A stretch of 23,558 nucleotides of DNA from Flavobacterium sp. Lineage in GTDB: Bacteria; Bacteroidota; Bacteroidia; Flavobacteriales; Flavobacteriaceae. Position numbers and translations under genes: made by a program. The stretch lies in assembly GCF_021151785.1 (NCBI RefSeq), contig NZ_JAGKWP010000032.1:1-23558 (forward strand), read 5' to 3'. The notes beneath the pieces were generated by a model, which did no database searches, had not been told where the DNA came from, and saw only the letters and a list, made by a program, of their open reading frames with translations. Positions within the stretch are counted from its first letter, which is position 1, and the number at the start of each line of letters is the position of its first letter. This document shows positions 7,461 through 15,843 of this stretch, piece after piece.

Positions 7461-8453
7461 TTAATAATTAGGGCAACCAAAGCATCTTCTTGCTTCAATA
7501 TCAAATTGGTAGACCAGGCCTAACTCAAAAATACCACCTGTTCTGCCAATTTTTGTTGTGTTTAAATCATATGAAAAACCAACTTTAAAATGTTCATATT
7601 GTAATCCACTAAAAAAGTTAACAGAGGTTATTAAATGACTTGCATCTGTTCTTCTAACTGGATTAGCGGTTAAACTTGAGCCAATTGTAAATTGATTAAA
7701 AATAAGTGAACTTGCAAGATCAAGTCTATTATAAGCGCCTTGATTCATGAAATTTCCAGTAATTAACATCTTTGTTTCAAATGGCAAAAAAGTAGTGCTT
7801 ATAAAGTCAGAGATTTTGAATTCATAACCAGTTGAAATAGAATAAAACATATCTAAAGGAATATTTCCTTCCGCTGCCATTGATATATTCGGTTTATTCA
7901 AATGCTTTATAGAACAACCTATCCAATAAGCCTCATTGTAGAATAATAATCCTGTTGAAATATCTAAAAATTGAATTCTATTATTTACTTGAAGTGGATC
8001 AATACTTGTTGGCGAAATAGTCTCATTTGAAATATTAATTTGATCTCTTAATAACACATTCTGAAAGCCATAACTTTTACTGCCATAGCCTACTTCAATT
8101 CCTGGTCTAAAACTCCATTCATAATCTAATTCTACAAGATAAGAATAGCTTGCATTAGCTTGAATAAAATTATAACCTGTAAAATTTTCACGATGATTTA
8201 AAAAATTTACACCCAGACCACTTTTACTTTTTTCTAACCAAGTGCTTACATAAGCATAATCGGTATCAACTTTAAAATCTAAACTGGTCCATTGCGAACG
8301 ATGTATAAGACCAGCACTAGTGGTTTCTAGAAATCCAGTAAAACTCGGGTTTTTAGATTCTGGGACTAAAAAAAATTGAGTAAAAATTGGATCTTGAGCA
8401 CATGCTATAATTGGGCTGAAAAAAACAACAATAAAAAACTTAATAATTTTCAT
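7461..8453 (-). CDS. PorP/SprF family type IX secretion outer-membrane protein
   Basis: A 330-residue outer-membrane protein of the PorP/SprF family. It has an N-terminal signal peptide ending ACA-Q, followed by the family's opening QDPIFTQF and LVPESKNPSFTGF, then many alternating beta strands and a C-terminal FDIEARRCFGCPNY with the two-Cys end common in this family. Known members (SprF of F. johnsoniae) are needed for secretion or attachment of the type B cargo encoded next to them, so this one most likely serves the giant protein just upstream. I chose the ATG at 8453, six bases after an AAGAAG motif, rather than a GTG two codons earlier. The gap to the giant gene's stop is 10 bp, so the two are surely one operon. 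An alternative lipoprotein reading (IIAC as lipobox) is possible but less likely. Confidence 0.92.
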   Translation of the reverse strand: MKIIKFFIVVFFSPIIACAQDPIFTQFFLVPESKNPSFTGFLETTSAGLIHRSQWTSLDFKVDTDYAYVSTWLEKSKSGLGVNFLNHRENFTGYNFIQANASYSYLVELDYEWSFRPGIEVGYGSKSYGFQNVLLRDQINISNETISPTSIDPLQVNNRIQFLDISTGLLFYNEAYWIGCSIKHLNKPNISMAAEGNIPLDMFYSISTGYEFKISDFISTTFLPFETKMLITGNFMNQGAYNRLDLASSLIFNQFTIGSSLTANPVRRTDASHLITSVNFFSGLQYEHFKVGFSYDLNTTKIGRTGGIFELGLVYQFDIEARRCFGCPNY

Positions 8454-8463
8454 GTACACTTCT

Positions 8464-11400
8464 TTATTTGATTAAGACAAAAGGACCACTTTGTTCAATT
8501 TTTTTATTATAGAAAGTAGTAGCTGTAAACTTGTAAAAATAATTGCCATTTTCTGCAGTAATTGAATTTATTTTACCATCCCATCCGGCAATATTTTCTC
8601 CTTTTTCAGAATATATCATGTTACCCCAACTATCATAAATAGAGAGTTCTAAATTATTTAGCCCTTCAAAAGCAGGAATAAAGCGATCATTAATTTGATC
8701 ATCATTGGCTGTAAATCCTGTAGGCATGATTAATTTATAGCCTTTTGTAATAGTAATTGTTGTACTAAATTCATCTGAACAACCAAAAGCATAATTTACA
8801 TGTAGGGTTATCGTATATGTGCCTTCACTCAAATAGACGTGACTAGGATGGAGTTCCGTTGAAAATTGACCGTCACCAAAATTCCAATTCACATTTATAA
8901 TGTCGCCTTGGGATAAATTTGTAAATTGAACTGGGTCTTCAATAGAGTATTGATCAAAGTGAATTAATGAATAAGAACTAGAAGTAAAAGCGGCATTACC
9001 AAAAATTGGATTTGTAATTAAGTAACTACTGCTGTTGGAACAACCTCTAGAATCAGTAACAGTTGCGGTTATTAATCCGTTTTGATTTGTGCTCATCTGT
9101 TCTTGATAAGTACCAGAAACAGTTCCATTGGACCAGCTAATTTGATAGGGAGGCACACCTCCTTGAACATGTCCTTCAAAGTGATGAGTAATTTGACCCG
9201 ATTGACAATTTACGTCTGTATTAACGGTTAAAGTAAGTACTAAAGGAGTCGGTCTAAAAACAGCATATTGACCTTGTATTGAACAACCTCTAGAATCTGT
9301 TACAGTAACGGCATAATTTCCATTAGTAATTCCGGTTAAATCTTCGGTTGTGGAGCCATTTGACCAATTAATGTTATAGGGAGGGCTTCCACCTGAAATA
9401 ACCAAATCAATAGCGCCTTGATTGCTAGTATTACAATTTAAATCGTGTTGTACTATGCCATTCAATTGAAGAGGTTGAGGTTCTGTTATAGTAAAAGTTC
9501 TGTTAATAGGACATGACGACAAGTCTGTAATAGTTACGGTATAACTTCCTGGACCTAAATTGTTTCTAATGGCTCCAGAAACACTGCCATCATTCCAAAC
9601 TATCGAAATGGGGGCTTGGCCGCCTATTAATCCTAGGTTTATACTTCCATTATGGGCTCCAAAACAAGTGATTTGATTAATAACTGGTTGGATGGTAAAG
9701 ACAGGTAAATCAGAAATAGTATGTTGTATGGTTTTACTACAGCCCTGCGCATCTGTTATATTAATTGTGTAAACGCCAGGACCTAAATTGTTTTGAAAAG
9801 CACCTGTCCCAAAATTGCTCCATTGAATAGTATAGGGTGTAACTCCACCAGATATGTTTAATAAAATACTTGCATCATTGGCTCCATAACAACTTATAGC
9901 AGTAGAGGTCAAAGTTGCATCAAGTTGTGTTGGTTGATTTATAATTATAGGTATAAGTTTAATTCCACCATTAGCATCTGTAATTTTAACGGTGTAATTA
10001 CCCGCAATTAAATTGGAGAAAATAGGATTTAGAATTGTAGTATTTGGCAAGGTTTGAATGACAGAACTATTCAATAAGAGTTCATAGGTATAAGGGCTCA
10101 CGGATTCTTGATTAATTAAAATTCCTAATTGTCCATTATTACCTCCAAAACAAGAAACCGCTTGTAATGCTGTTGAGTTGGTACTAGCTTGTAATTCGTT
10201 AGGTTGTGTTAAAACAAAATGGAGTATAATAGAAGGACAAATTCCGTCTGAAAGGGTAACGGTGTAGTTCCCTGCAGCTAAATTTGAAATGTCTTCAGTT
10301 GTAGCATTAAATCCATTAGGTCCAACCCATTGATAAGTATAATTGCTTGATCCACCTGCTATTGTTAATTGAATAGAACCGTTATTGTATCCGAATACAC
10401 TTATTTGGTATCCTGAATAATCCGAAATGATTGAGGAAACTAAAATACTTGGATTAACAGTTATTTCATAAATGCTTTCAAGGCCAGTACATGAGTATCC
10501 TGCATTTTCATAGGTAGCCTGAACATGATAAATAATAGTTAATGGGTTAGACGTAGTATTAGTTAATGTTTGACTAGGAAGATTGCCTACTCCACTAGAT
10601 AAAGCACCTGTAATACCAATAGGTACATCAGCTGTCCATGTGTATTGATAGGTTCCAGGTATGCTCGAACTAAATAAAACAGCAGACGAGTTACTAGAGT
10701 TACAAAGCACCTGATTAGAGATACTAAACAAAACATCAGGCTTTGGCAATAGGGTAATAGTTAAGGTAAATGGACTACCATTACAATTATTATAAGAAGG
10801 TATTATAGTATAAACAAGTGTTTGAACGGAAGGGCTAGTATTCAATAAGGTTTGATTTATAGAACTACCACTTCCATTAAAGGCTCCAGAGACAAATGGA
10901 TTAGTTGTAATAGTCCAAGTATAAACTGTTCCAGAAGGAACAACCGTGTTATTGTCAGGGGTTCCGTTAATTGCAAAATACTCAAAACTTTGACCACTAC
11001 ACAACAATAAACTGGTACTTGAAATTTGAGGTTTAGGTAAAACGGTTATTTCATAAGTATATTCTTGACCTGGGCAAGCATTTTGATCTAAAGTATTAGC
11101 ATAAGCATGGTAGATTACTGAGATAGGGGAATTGGTGCTGTTGATTAATTGTTGGGAAGGAATAATTTGAGCACCATTGTTGGCAACACCTTGTATTCCT
11201 ATAGGATTTGAAGATGTCCATTGAAATTGAACATTTGAAGTACTACTGCTGAGTTCAACAATTGAAGAATAGCTTCCTGAGCATAGGGTTTGACTCCCTA
11301 ATGAGAAAATCACGTTAGGACTTGGTGAAACAGAAATTTCAAATGTTTCAGAAGGTCCGCTGCAAGTATAACCATTATAACTAAATATTGGCGTAACAAC

Positions 11401-14400
11401 TAGGGTGCTTGTAACAACACTTTGGGTTTGATTTATGGCTGTAAAAGAGGGAATGTTACCTGATCCACTCGATCCTAAACCTATAGAGCTATTGCTATTA
11501 GTCCAATTATAAGTAGTTGTTCCTATAGTGTTCAGGCTAGAAAAACTTATAGCGGATGTTGATTGTGCATTACAAACGATTTGATTTGGAATTGGATTGA
11601 CTTGACCTTTTGGGTTTATAGTTATTGTGAACTGAATAGGGGAGCCAACACAACTTTGATTGTTATAATTGTAAGTTGGAATAACGGAAATGGTTCCAGA
11701 TATTGGTGTTGTAGTATTATTTTGCCCTATAAATTGGAGGAAATCACCTGTTCCTGAAGTTCCAAGTCCAATGTTAGAGTTGTCATTATTCCAAAGAAAA
11801 CTTGTTGTACCTTGCAGGTTAGGACTTGAAAATGAAAAATTGATAGTGGTTCCAGAGCAAACAGTTTGATCAGAAATAGTGTTAATCAATACTTTTGGTA
11901 GAACAGTAATAGTAAATGTTGTTGGTGATCCAGAACAACTAAAATTGTTGTATGTGTAGATAGGTGTTATTGTTAGAGTTGCGATAATTGGTTGTAAACT
12001 ATTGTTAATACTAGTAAATGATGGAATTGGTCCTACTCCAGAACTTGCTAAACCGATAGAAGGGGTATTGTTATTCCAATGATAGACAACATCACCTACT
12101 GTTGCGTTTGAAGTAAATGAAATTGTATTGGTTGTTGTTTGGTCACAAATGGTTAAATTAGGGAGTGGAGTTACTTCTATTTTAGGATAGATAGTCAAAC
12201 TGAAAACTTCATTGGGACCAGAGCAAGTAACCCCATTTAAGGTATAAAATGGACTCACAGTAACCATCGCTGTTATTGGTAAATTAGAATTATTTATTGG
12301 TATAAAACTTGGTATTGCGCCAGTTCCGTTACTTGGTAGGCCTAATGAATTTTGATCGATACTCCAATTGTAAGTTGTAGTTCCACCAGTAGTAATAGTC
12401 GAAAAATTTATAGGCGTAGTTGATGTTTGGCTACAAACTGTTATTGGGTTAATTCCATTTACCTGAGCATCAGGTAATATTGTAATAGTGAATGACATTG
12501 AATTACCCGTGCAATTTATTCCATTATAGATATAGGTAGGGGTTACATTTATAGTAGCTACTAAAGGAGCATTGGTTGTATTGGTCGTAATAAAACTTGG
12601 TATAAAGCCTGTTCCACTTGAGGCTAAACCGATGGATGGATTGTTATTGCTCCATTCGTAACTTGTGGTACCTAAAGTAGTATTTGTGCTAAAAGAAAAA
12701 ACAGGTGTGTTGGTATTTTTGCATGTAGTAAATGCGGGTAAATTATTCACCTGTGCCGATGGTAGAACTGTAATCGTAAAATGAACAGGTGTTCCTTGAC
12801 AATTAGTGATGCCAGAATTATTAATTGGTGTTACAGTAATTGTACTTGTAATTGGAGTCGAAGTAGTATTTTGAGCTGTAAAATTCAAGTATCCAGTTCC
12901 ACTTGAGGATAAACCAATAAGGGGGTTAGAATTGTTCCAAGAGTATCCTGTTGTATCAGTGCCAGTGAAAATAACATTGTTTACCAATTCTCCATTACAA
13001 ACGACTAACGAGCTAATTGGGTTTAAGATAGGCCTTGGTAGGACATTAATTTCTATGCTTTGTGAGGCTGGGTCACATGGTCCAACAGGGTCATTTGTAG
13101 TTAAAGTTAGTGTAATCGTTCCTGTATAATCAATTGGAGGGGTAAAACTACTATTAAGTTGATTTGGATTAGAAAATGTTCCTCCGTTTGATGAGGTCCA
13201 AACAGCTGACGAAGCAGCACCACCAATAGTTCCGTTAAGTAAAATAGTTGAGTTTTTACATAATGGAGGATAATTACCAACAGCAACAGTGGCTTCTGTG
13301 TTGAAAATAGTGGAGAAGCTTGATGAGATAGGTTGACAAGGTAATGTAGGATTGTCAGAAGTTAGTGTAAAAGTTATTGAGCCTATATAGTTTATAGGTG
13401 GTGTATATGTTGCATTTAATGTTGTAGAACTGGGTGAAAAAGTTCCGCCATTGACAGATGCGGTCCAACTACCAGTAGTAACACCTCCAGTTATTGAACC
13501 ATTTAATTGAATAGTTGTATTTACGCAGGTTGCAGATATTCCTGACGCACTTAAATGTACCTTTGGTAGTACAGTTACGCTGCTAGAGTAACTATTACTA
13601 CCACATTCATTACTAATTGTGAGTGTATAATTATAAGTACCTGGTGTATTAAAAGTTAATGTAGGAGTTGGATCATTTATGCTTGATATAGTACTTGGTG
13701 GATTACTTCCAAAGTCCCAATTAAAGGAAACGGGATTTGTTGCATAGCAATTAAACACTATTGGGTTAAGTTGAAGCTGTGAACCTTGGCAAATTATTGT
13801 AGGATTCAGACTTGTTGTTGGTTTTCCTTTTACGGTTATAGTTTTTGTTTCTATATCAGCCGCACATAGAGCTCCGAATGTTGGATTATTTAAAGATGTT
13901 GTTAAACTAACAGTATAGATTCCTGGCGAATTAAAAGTAATTTGTGGAGAAGTAGATGTATTGTTACTATTAATAAATATCCAATCATTAGCTACGTAGT
14001 TTGGACAATTTAATGAATTGTTTGAGCTAATATTCCATAGATAATTGTTAGTATTTGTACAACCTACATCACTCGATTGATTGATTAGTTGAATAGATGC
14101 TGGCGCACACAGTGAAAATGAATTTGTAGTAAAATCAGCAATTACTTTAGGATTAACGCATAAACTTTGTGAAATAGAACTTATTCCACAAGAGTTCGAT
14201 CCCGTGTAAAGTGTTATTGTGTAATTTCCTGGAGCTAGAAAAGTGATATTTATTACGCTTGCTGCAGAAGGTAACCAAGCTCCTGGGTTGTTACTTTGTG
14301 CATTATTATAACCAAGATTTTGTGCAGTAGCTATATATGGATTACTGATAATAAATCCTGTCGAATTAACAGGAATGTTTCCTCCAGGACCAGTTATAAC

Positions 14401-15531
14401 CCAATATCTTTTATAACTTTGTGTGCAAATATAATTTGGAGGACCGCCTATATTATATCCACCTTGTGTAGTGTCAGACATTGTTACTGTGGTTCCTTCA
14501 CAAACAGTATCATTTATTGGATTTCTACTAAAGTTAGCTATAGGGGCAGATTGTATATTAATTGGTCCTACTGCATTTGTTCCATTTCCGCATGGATTTG
14601 TGATGGTTATTGATGCTTGATACGAATTAGGATATACTGTATTGTTAATTGTAGAATTTGATCCACAGGAACTTGTTAGAAATTGATGTGTTATTGTAGA
14701 TGGTGGTGGGTGATTAAATGTTATTGGAGGACTACCATCATTAACTTGAAAAATATATTGTGTTCCAGGAGTGTTTTGTGCACCATAAAGCAAATTATAT
14801 GTTACACTGCCAGGGTTGCATAAAGTTGGTATACCCATGGCACTTATTGTTGCTGTAGGTATAGAACCAATATATAGATAAAATGTTTTTTGACTTGAAC
14901 ATTCACCAGGATTTTGTATAGTATATGTTAAAGTGTAATATCCTGCTGATGAATAAAAGTGAAAAGTATCAGTAAGATTGCTTCCTATATAACTATTTGT
15001 TTGACCATCACCCCATTCAAATGTATGTATTGAACTGCTATTCGTTCCTGTTGATTGTGTTGTGAAAGAAAATAGTGCCCCAGTTGTTAGAGCATCATTA
15101 CTACAATAGGTAAAATAGTTTTGATTATTGTATAAGCTTATGTTCCAAAAATTACCATCAATTAATTGAATTTGAGGTGCACTAGGATTGTAATTACTAA
15201 CTTGTATTGTTACACTATAAAATGAACTGCCATTTATTGTCAAAGTTGCTATATAGGTTCCTGCTGTATTGTATGTTATTGTGTGTGGTCCATATTGAGT
15301 TGACGATTGAATATTTCCTCCGTTAAACTGCCAATTATATAATGTACTAGAGTCTGTTTCAGTTGATGTATTTGTGAATACTATTGACTGTGTTTTACAA
15401 ATATTAATGATGCCATTTTCCGATTGAGGAATTGTTGTGAAATTAGCACTAGAGGTACTAGCAAAACCGTAGAGGCCTGAAATTAAAAGCAGTAAGCAAA
15501 ACTTAGTCTTCAAGAGTAGTTGTAGTTTCAT
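8464..15531 (-). CDS. Giant T9SS type B (CHU_C) surface adhesin with PKD-like and SprB repeats
   Basis: A 2355-residue protein predicted to be displayed on the cell surface through the type IX secretion system. Layout: signal peptide (about 1-29, hydrophobic LLLLISGLYGFAS); N-terminal PKD-type domains (for example YNWQFNGG then NTAGTYIATLTING; HTFEWGDGQ then SAGYYTLTY) to about residue 655; two related GGxxxxxxW/GTFSP units (about 657-832); nine PKD-like repeats (about 833-1696); six SprB-type repeats (about 1700-2177); a last PKD domain (NVNWNFGDGQF, HVYLSEGTYTIT); and a type B sorting domain (about 2266-2355: PTGFTANDDQINDRF, YDSWGNMIY, GWDG, ENGNYFYKF, ending GPFVLIK). The body is rich in Ser, Thr and Asn, poor in charged residues, and has paired Cys. 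Similar SprB-like proteins act in gliding or adhesion, so adhesin is an inference. I chose the ATG at 15531 over a TTG two codons earlier. The frame is unbroken throughout. Confidence 0.93.
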   Translation of the reverse strand: MKLQLLLKTKFCLLLLISGLYGFASTSSANFTTIPQSENGIINICKTQSIVFTNTSTETDSSTLYNWQFNGGNIQSSTQYGPHTITYNTAGTYIATLTINGSSFYSVTIQVSNYNPSAPQIQLIDGNFWNISLYNNQNYFTYCSNDALTTGALFSFTTQSTGTNSSSIHTFEWGDGQTNSYIGSNLTDTFHFYSSAGYYTLTYTIQNPGECSSQKTFYLYIGSIPTATISAMGIPTLCNPGSVTYNLLYGAQNTPGTQYIFQVNDGSPPITFNHPPPSTITHQFLTSSCGSNSTINNTVYPNSYQASITITNPCGNGTNAVGPINIQSAPIANFSRNPINDTVCEGTTVTMSDTTQGGYNIGGPPNYICTQSYKRYWVITGPGGNIPVNSTGFIISNPYIATAQNLGYNNAQSNNPGAWLPSAASVINITFLAPGNYTITLYTGSNSCGISSISQSLCVNPKVIADFTTNSFSLCAPASIQLINQSSDVGCTNTNNYLWNISSNNSLNCPNYVANDWIFINSNNTSTSPQITFNSPGIYTVSLTTSLNNPTFGALCAADIETKTITVKGKPTTSLNPTIICQGSQLQLNPIVFNCYATNPVSFNWDFGSNPPSTISSINDPTPTLTFNTPGTYNYTLTISNECGSNSYSSSVTVLPKVHLSASGISATCVNTTIQLNGSITGGVTTGSWTASVNGGTFSPSSTTLNATYTPPINYIGSITFTLTSDNPTLPCQPISSSFSTIFNTEATVAVGNYPPLCKNSTILLNGTIGGAASSAVWTSSNGGTFSNPNQLNSSFTPPIDYTGTITLTLTTNDPVGPCDPASQSIEINVLPRPILNPISSLVVCNGELVNNVIFTGTDTTGYSWNNSNPLIGLSSSGTGYLNFTAQNTTSTPITSTITVTPINNSGITNCQGTPVHFTITVLPSAQVNNLPAFTTCKNTNTPVFSFSTNTTLGTTSYEWSNNNPSIGLASSGTGFIPSFITTNTTNAPLVATINVTPTYIYNGINCTGNSMSFTITILPDAQVNGINPITVCSQTSTTPINFSTITTGGTTTYNWSIDQNSLGLPSNGTGAIPSFIPINNSNLPITAMVTVSPFYTLNGVTCSGPNEVFSLTIYPKIEVTPLPNLTICDQTTTNTISFTSNATVGDVVYHWNNNTPSIGLASSGVGPIPSFTSINNSLQPIIATLTITPIYTYNNFSCSGSPTTFTITVLPKVLINTISDQTVCSGTTINFSFSSPNLQGTTSFLWNNDNSNIGLGTSGTGDFLQFIGQNNTTTPISGTISVIPTYNYNNQSCVGSPIQFTITINPKGQVNPIPNQIVCNAQSTSAISFSSLNTIGTTTYNWTNSNSSIGLGSSGSGNIPSFTAINQTQSVVTSTLVVTPIFSYNGYTCSGPSETFEISVSPSPNVIFSLGSQTLCSGSYSSIVELSSSTSNVQFQWTSSNPIGIQGVANNGAQIIPSQQLINSTNSPISVIYHAYANTLDQNACPGQEYTYEITVLPKPQISSTSLLLCSGQSFEYFAINGTPDNNTVVPSGTVYTWTITTNPFVSGAFNGSGSSINQTLLNTSPSVQTLVYTIIPSYNNCNGSPFTLTITLLPKPDVLFSISNQVLCNSSNSSAVLFSSSIPGTYQYTWTADVPIGITGALSSGVGNLPSQTLTNTTSNPLTIIYHVQATYENAGYSCTGLESIYEITVNPSILVSSIISDYSGYQISVFGYNNGSIQLTIAGGSSNYTYQWVGPNGFNATTEDISNLAAGNYTVTLSDGICPSIILHFVLTQPNELQASTNSTALQAVSCFGGNNGQLGILINQESVSPYTYELLLNSSVIQTLPNTTILNPIFSNLIAGNYTVKITDANGGIKLIPIIINQPTQLDATLTSTAISCYGANDASILLNISGGVTPYTIQWSNFGTGAFQNNLGPGVYTINITDAQGCSKTIQHTISDLPVFTIQPVINQITCFGAHNGSINLGLIGGQAPISIVWNDGSVSGAIRNNLGPGSYTVTITDLSSCPINRTFTITEPQPLQLNGIVQHDLNCNTSNQGAIDLVISGGSPPYNINWSNGSTTEDLTGITNGNYAVTVTDSRGCSIQGQYAVFRPTPLVLTLTVNTDVNCQSGQITHHFEGHVQGGVPPYQISWSNGTVSGTYQEQMSTNQNGLITATVTDSRGCSNSSSYLITNPIFGNAAFTSSSYSLIHFDQYSIEDPVQFTNLSQGDIINVNWNFGDGQFSTELHPSHVYLSEGTYTITLHVNYAFGCSDEFSTTITITKGYKLIMPTGFTANDDQINDRFIPAFEGLNNLELSIYDSWGNMIYSEKGENIAGWDGKINSITAENGNYFYKFTATTFYNKKIEQSGPFVLIK
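9005..10440 (-). repeat. Six SprB-type repeats in the giant adhesin
   Basis: Six tandem units of about 75-85 residues follow the pattern Cys-x-Gly-xx-Asn-Gly-x-Ile, then GGxxPYxxxW, GxYTVTxTD and GCS. Neighbouring units share identical DNA: 17 bp are the same at 9038-9054 and 9281-9297 (encoding the DSRGCS end), which points to recent duplication or gene conversion between the last two. The first unit lacks the leading Cys (it has SVFGYNNGSI) and the second lacks the trailing one (TDANGGIK). Confidence 0.8.
10451..13045 (-). repeat. Nine tandem PKD-like repeats in the giant adhesin
   Basis: Nine units of about 95 residues each end in a LP/NP/SP boundary (ITVLP, ITILP, LTIYP, ITINP). Common features are an early Cys (for example TVCS, TICD, IVCN), YxWxxxNPxIGL, xSSGxGxxPSF, TxTVxPxY and a late Cys-x-Gly. 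Each of the nine keeps exactly two Cys. The units are well diverged from each other at DNA level, so this is an old array rather than a recently expanded one. Confidence 0.8.
13040..13565 (-). repeat. Two-copy Ig/PKD-like repeat in the giant adhesin
   Basis: Two units of about 88 residues share an opening Cys-xN-(S/T)TIxLNG, then GGxxxxxxW, GGTFSxxxxLN, TPPIxYxGxITxTLT and a trailing Cys-x-P. They differ from the nine-unit array that follows and each also carries one Cys pair. Confidence 0.65.
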
Positions 15532-15550
15532 AAGCAATGGTTTTACCTAA

Positions 15551-15558
15551 TAAAGGTA
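15551..15558 (-). promoter_or_regulatory. Candidate -7 box for the giant adhesin operon
   Basis: On the minus strand this reads TACCTTTA, one mismatch from TAnnTTTG, 19 bp upstream of the ATG at 15531. It sits just past the T tract of the preceding terminator, the same arrangement as at recR. If real, the giant gene and porP/sprF are transcribed apart from the type A cargo genes. Confidence 0.35.
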
Positions 15559-15600
15559 TAAAAAAAAACACTATACAATTAGTATAGTGTTCTTGTTTTT
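15558..15600 (-). terminator. Rho-independent terminator between the two T9SS cargo units
   Basis: A perfect 10-bp stem (AACACTATAC at 15567-15576 with GTATAGTGTT at 15582-15591) encloses a 5-nt loop. On the minus strand it is followed by a run of Ts (the A run around 15559-15568), ending the transcript of the type A cargo and micro-protein genes. Ts also follow on the plus strand, but no gene there needs it. Confidence 0.82.
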
Positions 15601-15619
15601 TTTAACTTTATTTTATGAT

Positions 15620-15832
15620 TTAGTTATATTTTTTTGTTTGCTTTTTTAAAACATAAAAAGATATAAAAATTCCTGTTACAAGTAATGGTAAAATTACATT
15701 ATCAATTGGAGTGTTTGGTGCATCAGCAGCATCTCCACTACCTTCTTCTCCAAAACCAGGATCAAACTCGTCTTGAGCTATTGCTGCTGTAGATAGTATA
15801 AGAAAAAACAATAAACAGATTTTTTTCAGCAT
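15620..15832 (-). CDS. Small secreted/membrane protein with acidic linker and C-terminal anchor
   Basis: A 70-residue protein with three parts: a signal peptide (1-19, LLFFLILSTAAIA before Q20), a short acidic Gly/Ala/Pro-rich linker (DEFDPGFGEEGSGDAADAP), and a C-terminal membrane segment (about 44-61, starting PIDNVILPLLVTGIF) ended by a basic tail (KKQTKKYN). The order linker, Pro-Ile-Asp, hydrophobic helix, basic tail resembles many tiny Flavobacteriia proteins found next to T9SS cargo genes; no function is known to me. The layout also recalls sorting tails of the PEP-CTERM/LPXTG kind, but here it is a stand-alone protein. It starts 11 bp after the stop of the type A cargo gene, so both form one operon ended by the terminator at 15567-15591. 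Confidence 0.78.
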   Translation of the reverse strand: MLKKICLLFFLILSTAAIAQDEFDPGFGEEGSGDAADAPNTPIDNVILPLLVTGIFISFYVLKKQTKKYN

Positions 15833-15843
15833 AGTTATAATAA

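Noticed and set aside
8394..8405. Lipobox IIAC in the PorP/SprF signal peptide
   Set aside because: The ACA-Q site followed by QDPIFTQF matches the usual signal peptidase I cut of this family, and the protein is an outer-membrane barrel.
14296..14613. A 105-codon open frame on the plus strand inside the giant adhesin gene
   Set aside because: It runs antisense to a clear, unbroken coding frame with recognisable domains. Its translation is Ile/Ser/Tyr/Cys-rich with no family resemblance, as expected for a shadow frame.
8464..15531. The giant gene as several fused or frameshifted genes
   Set aside because: The frame is open throughout, with one signal peptide at the start and one sorting domain at the end, and repeat boundaries run on without a break.
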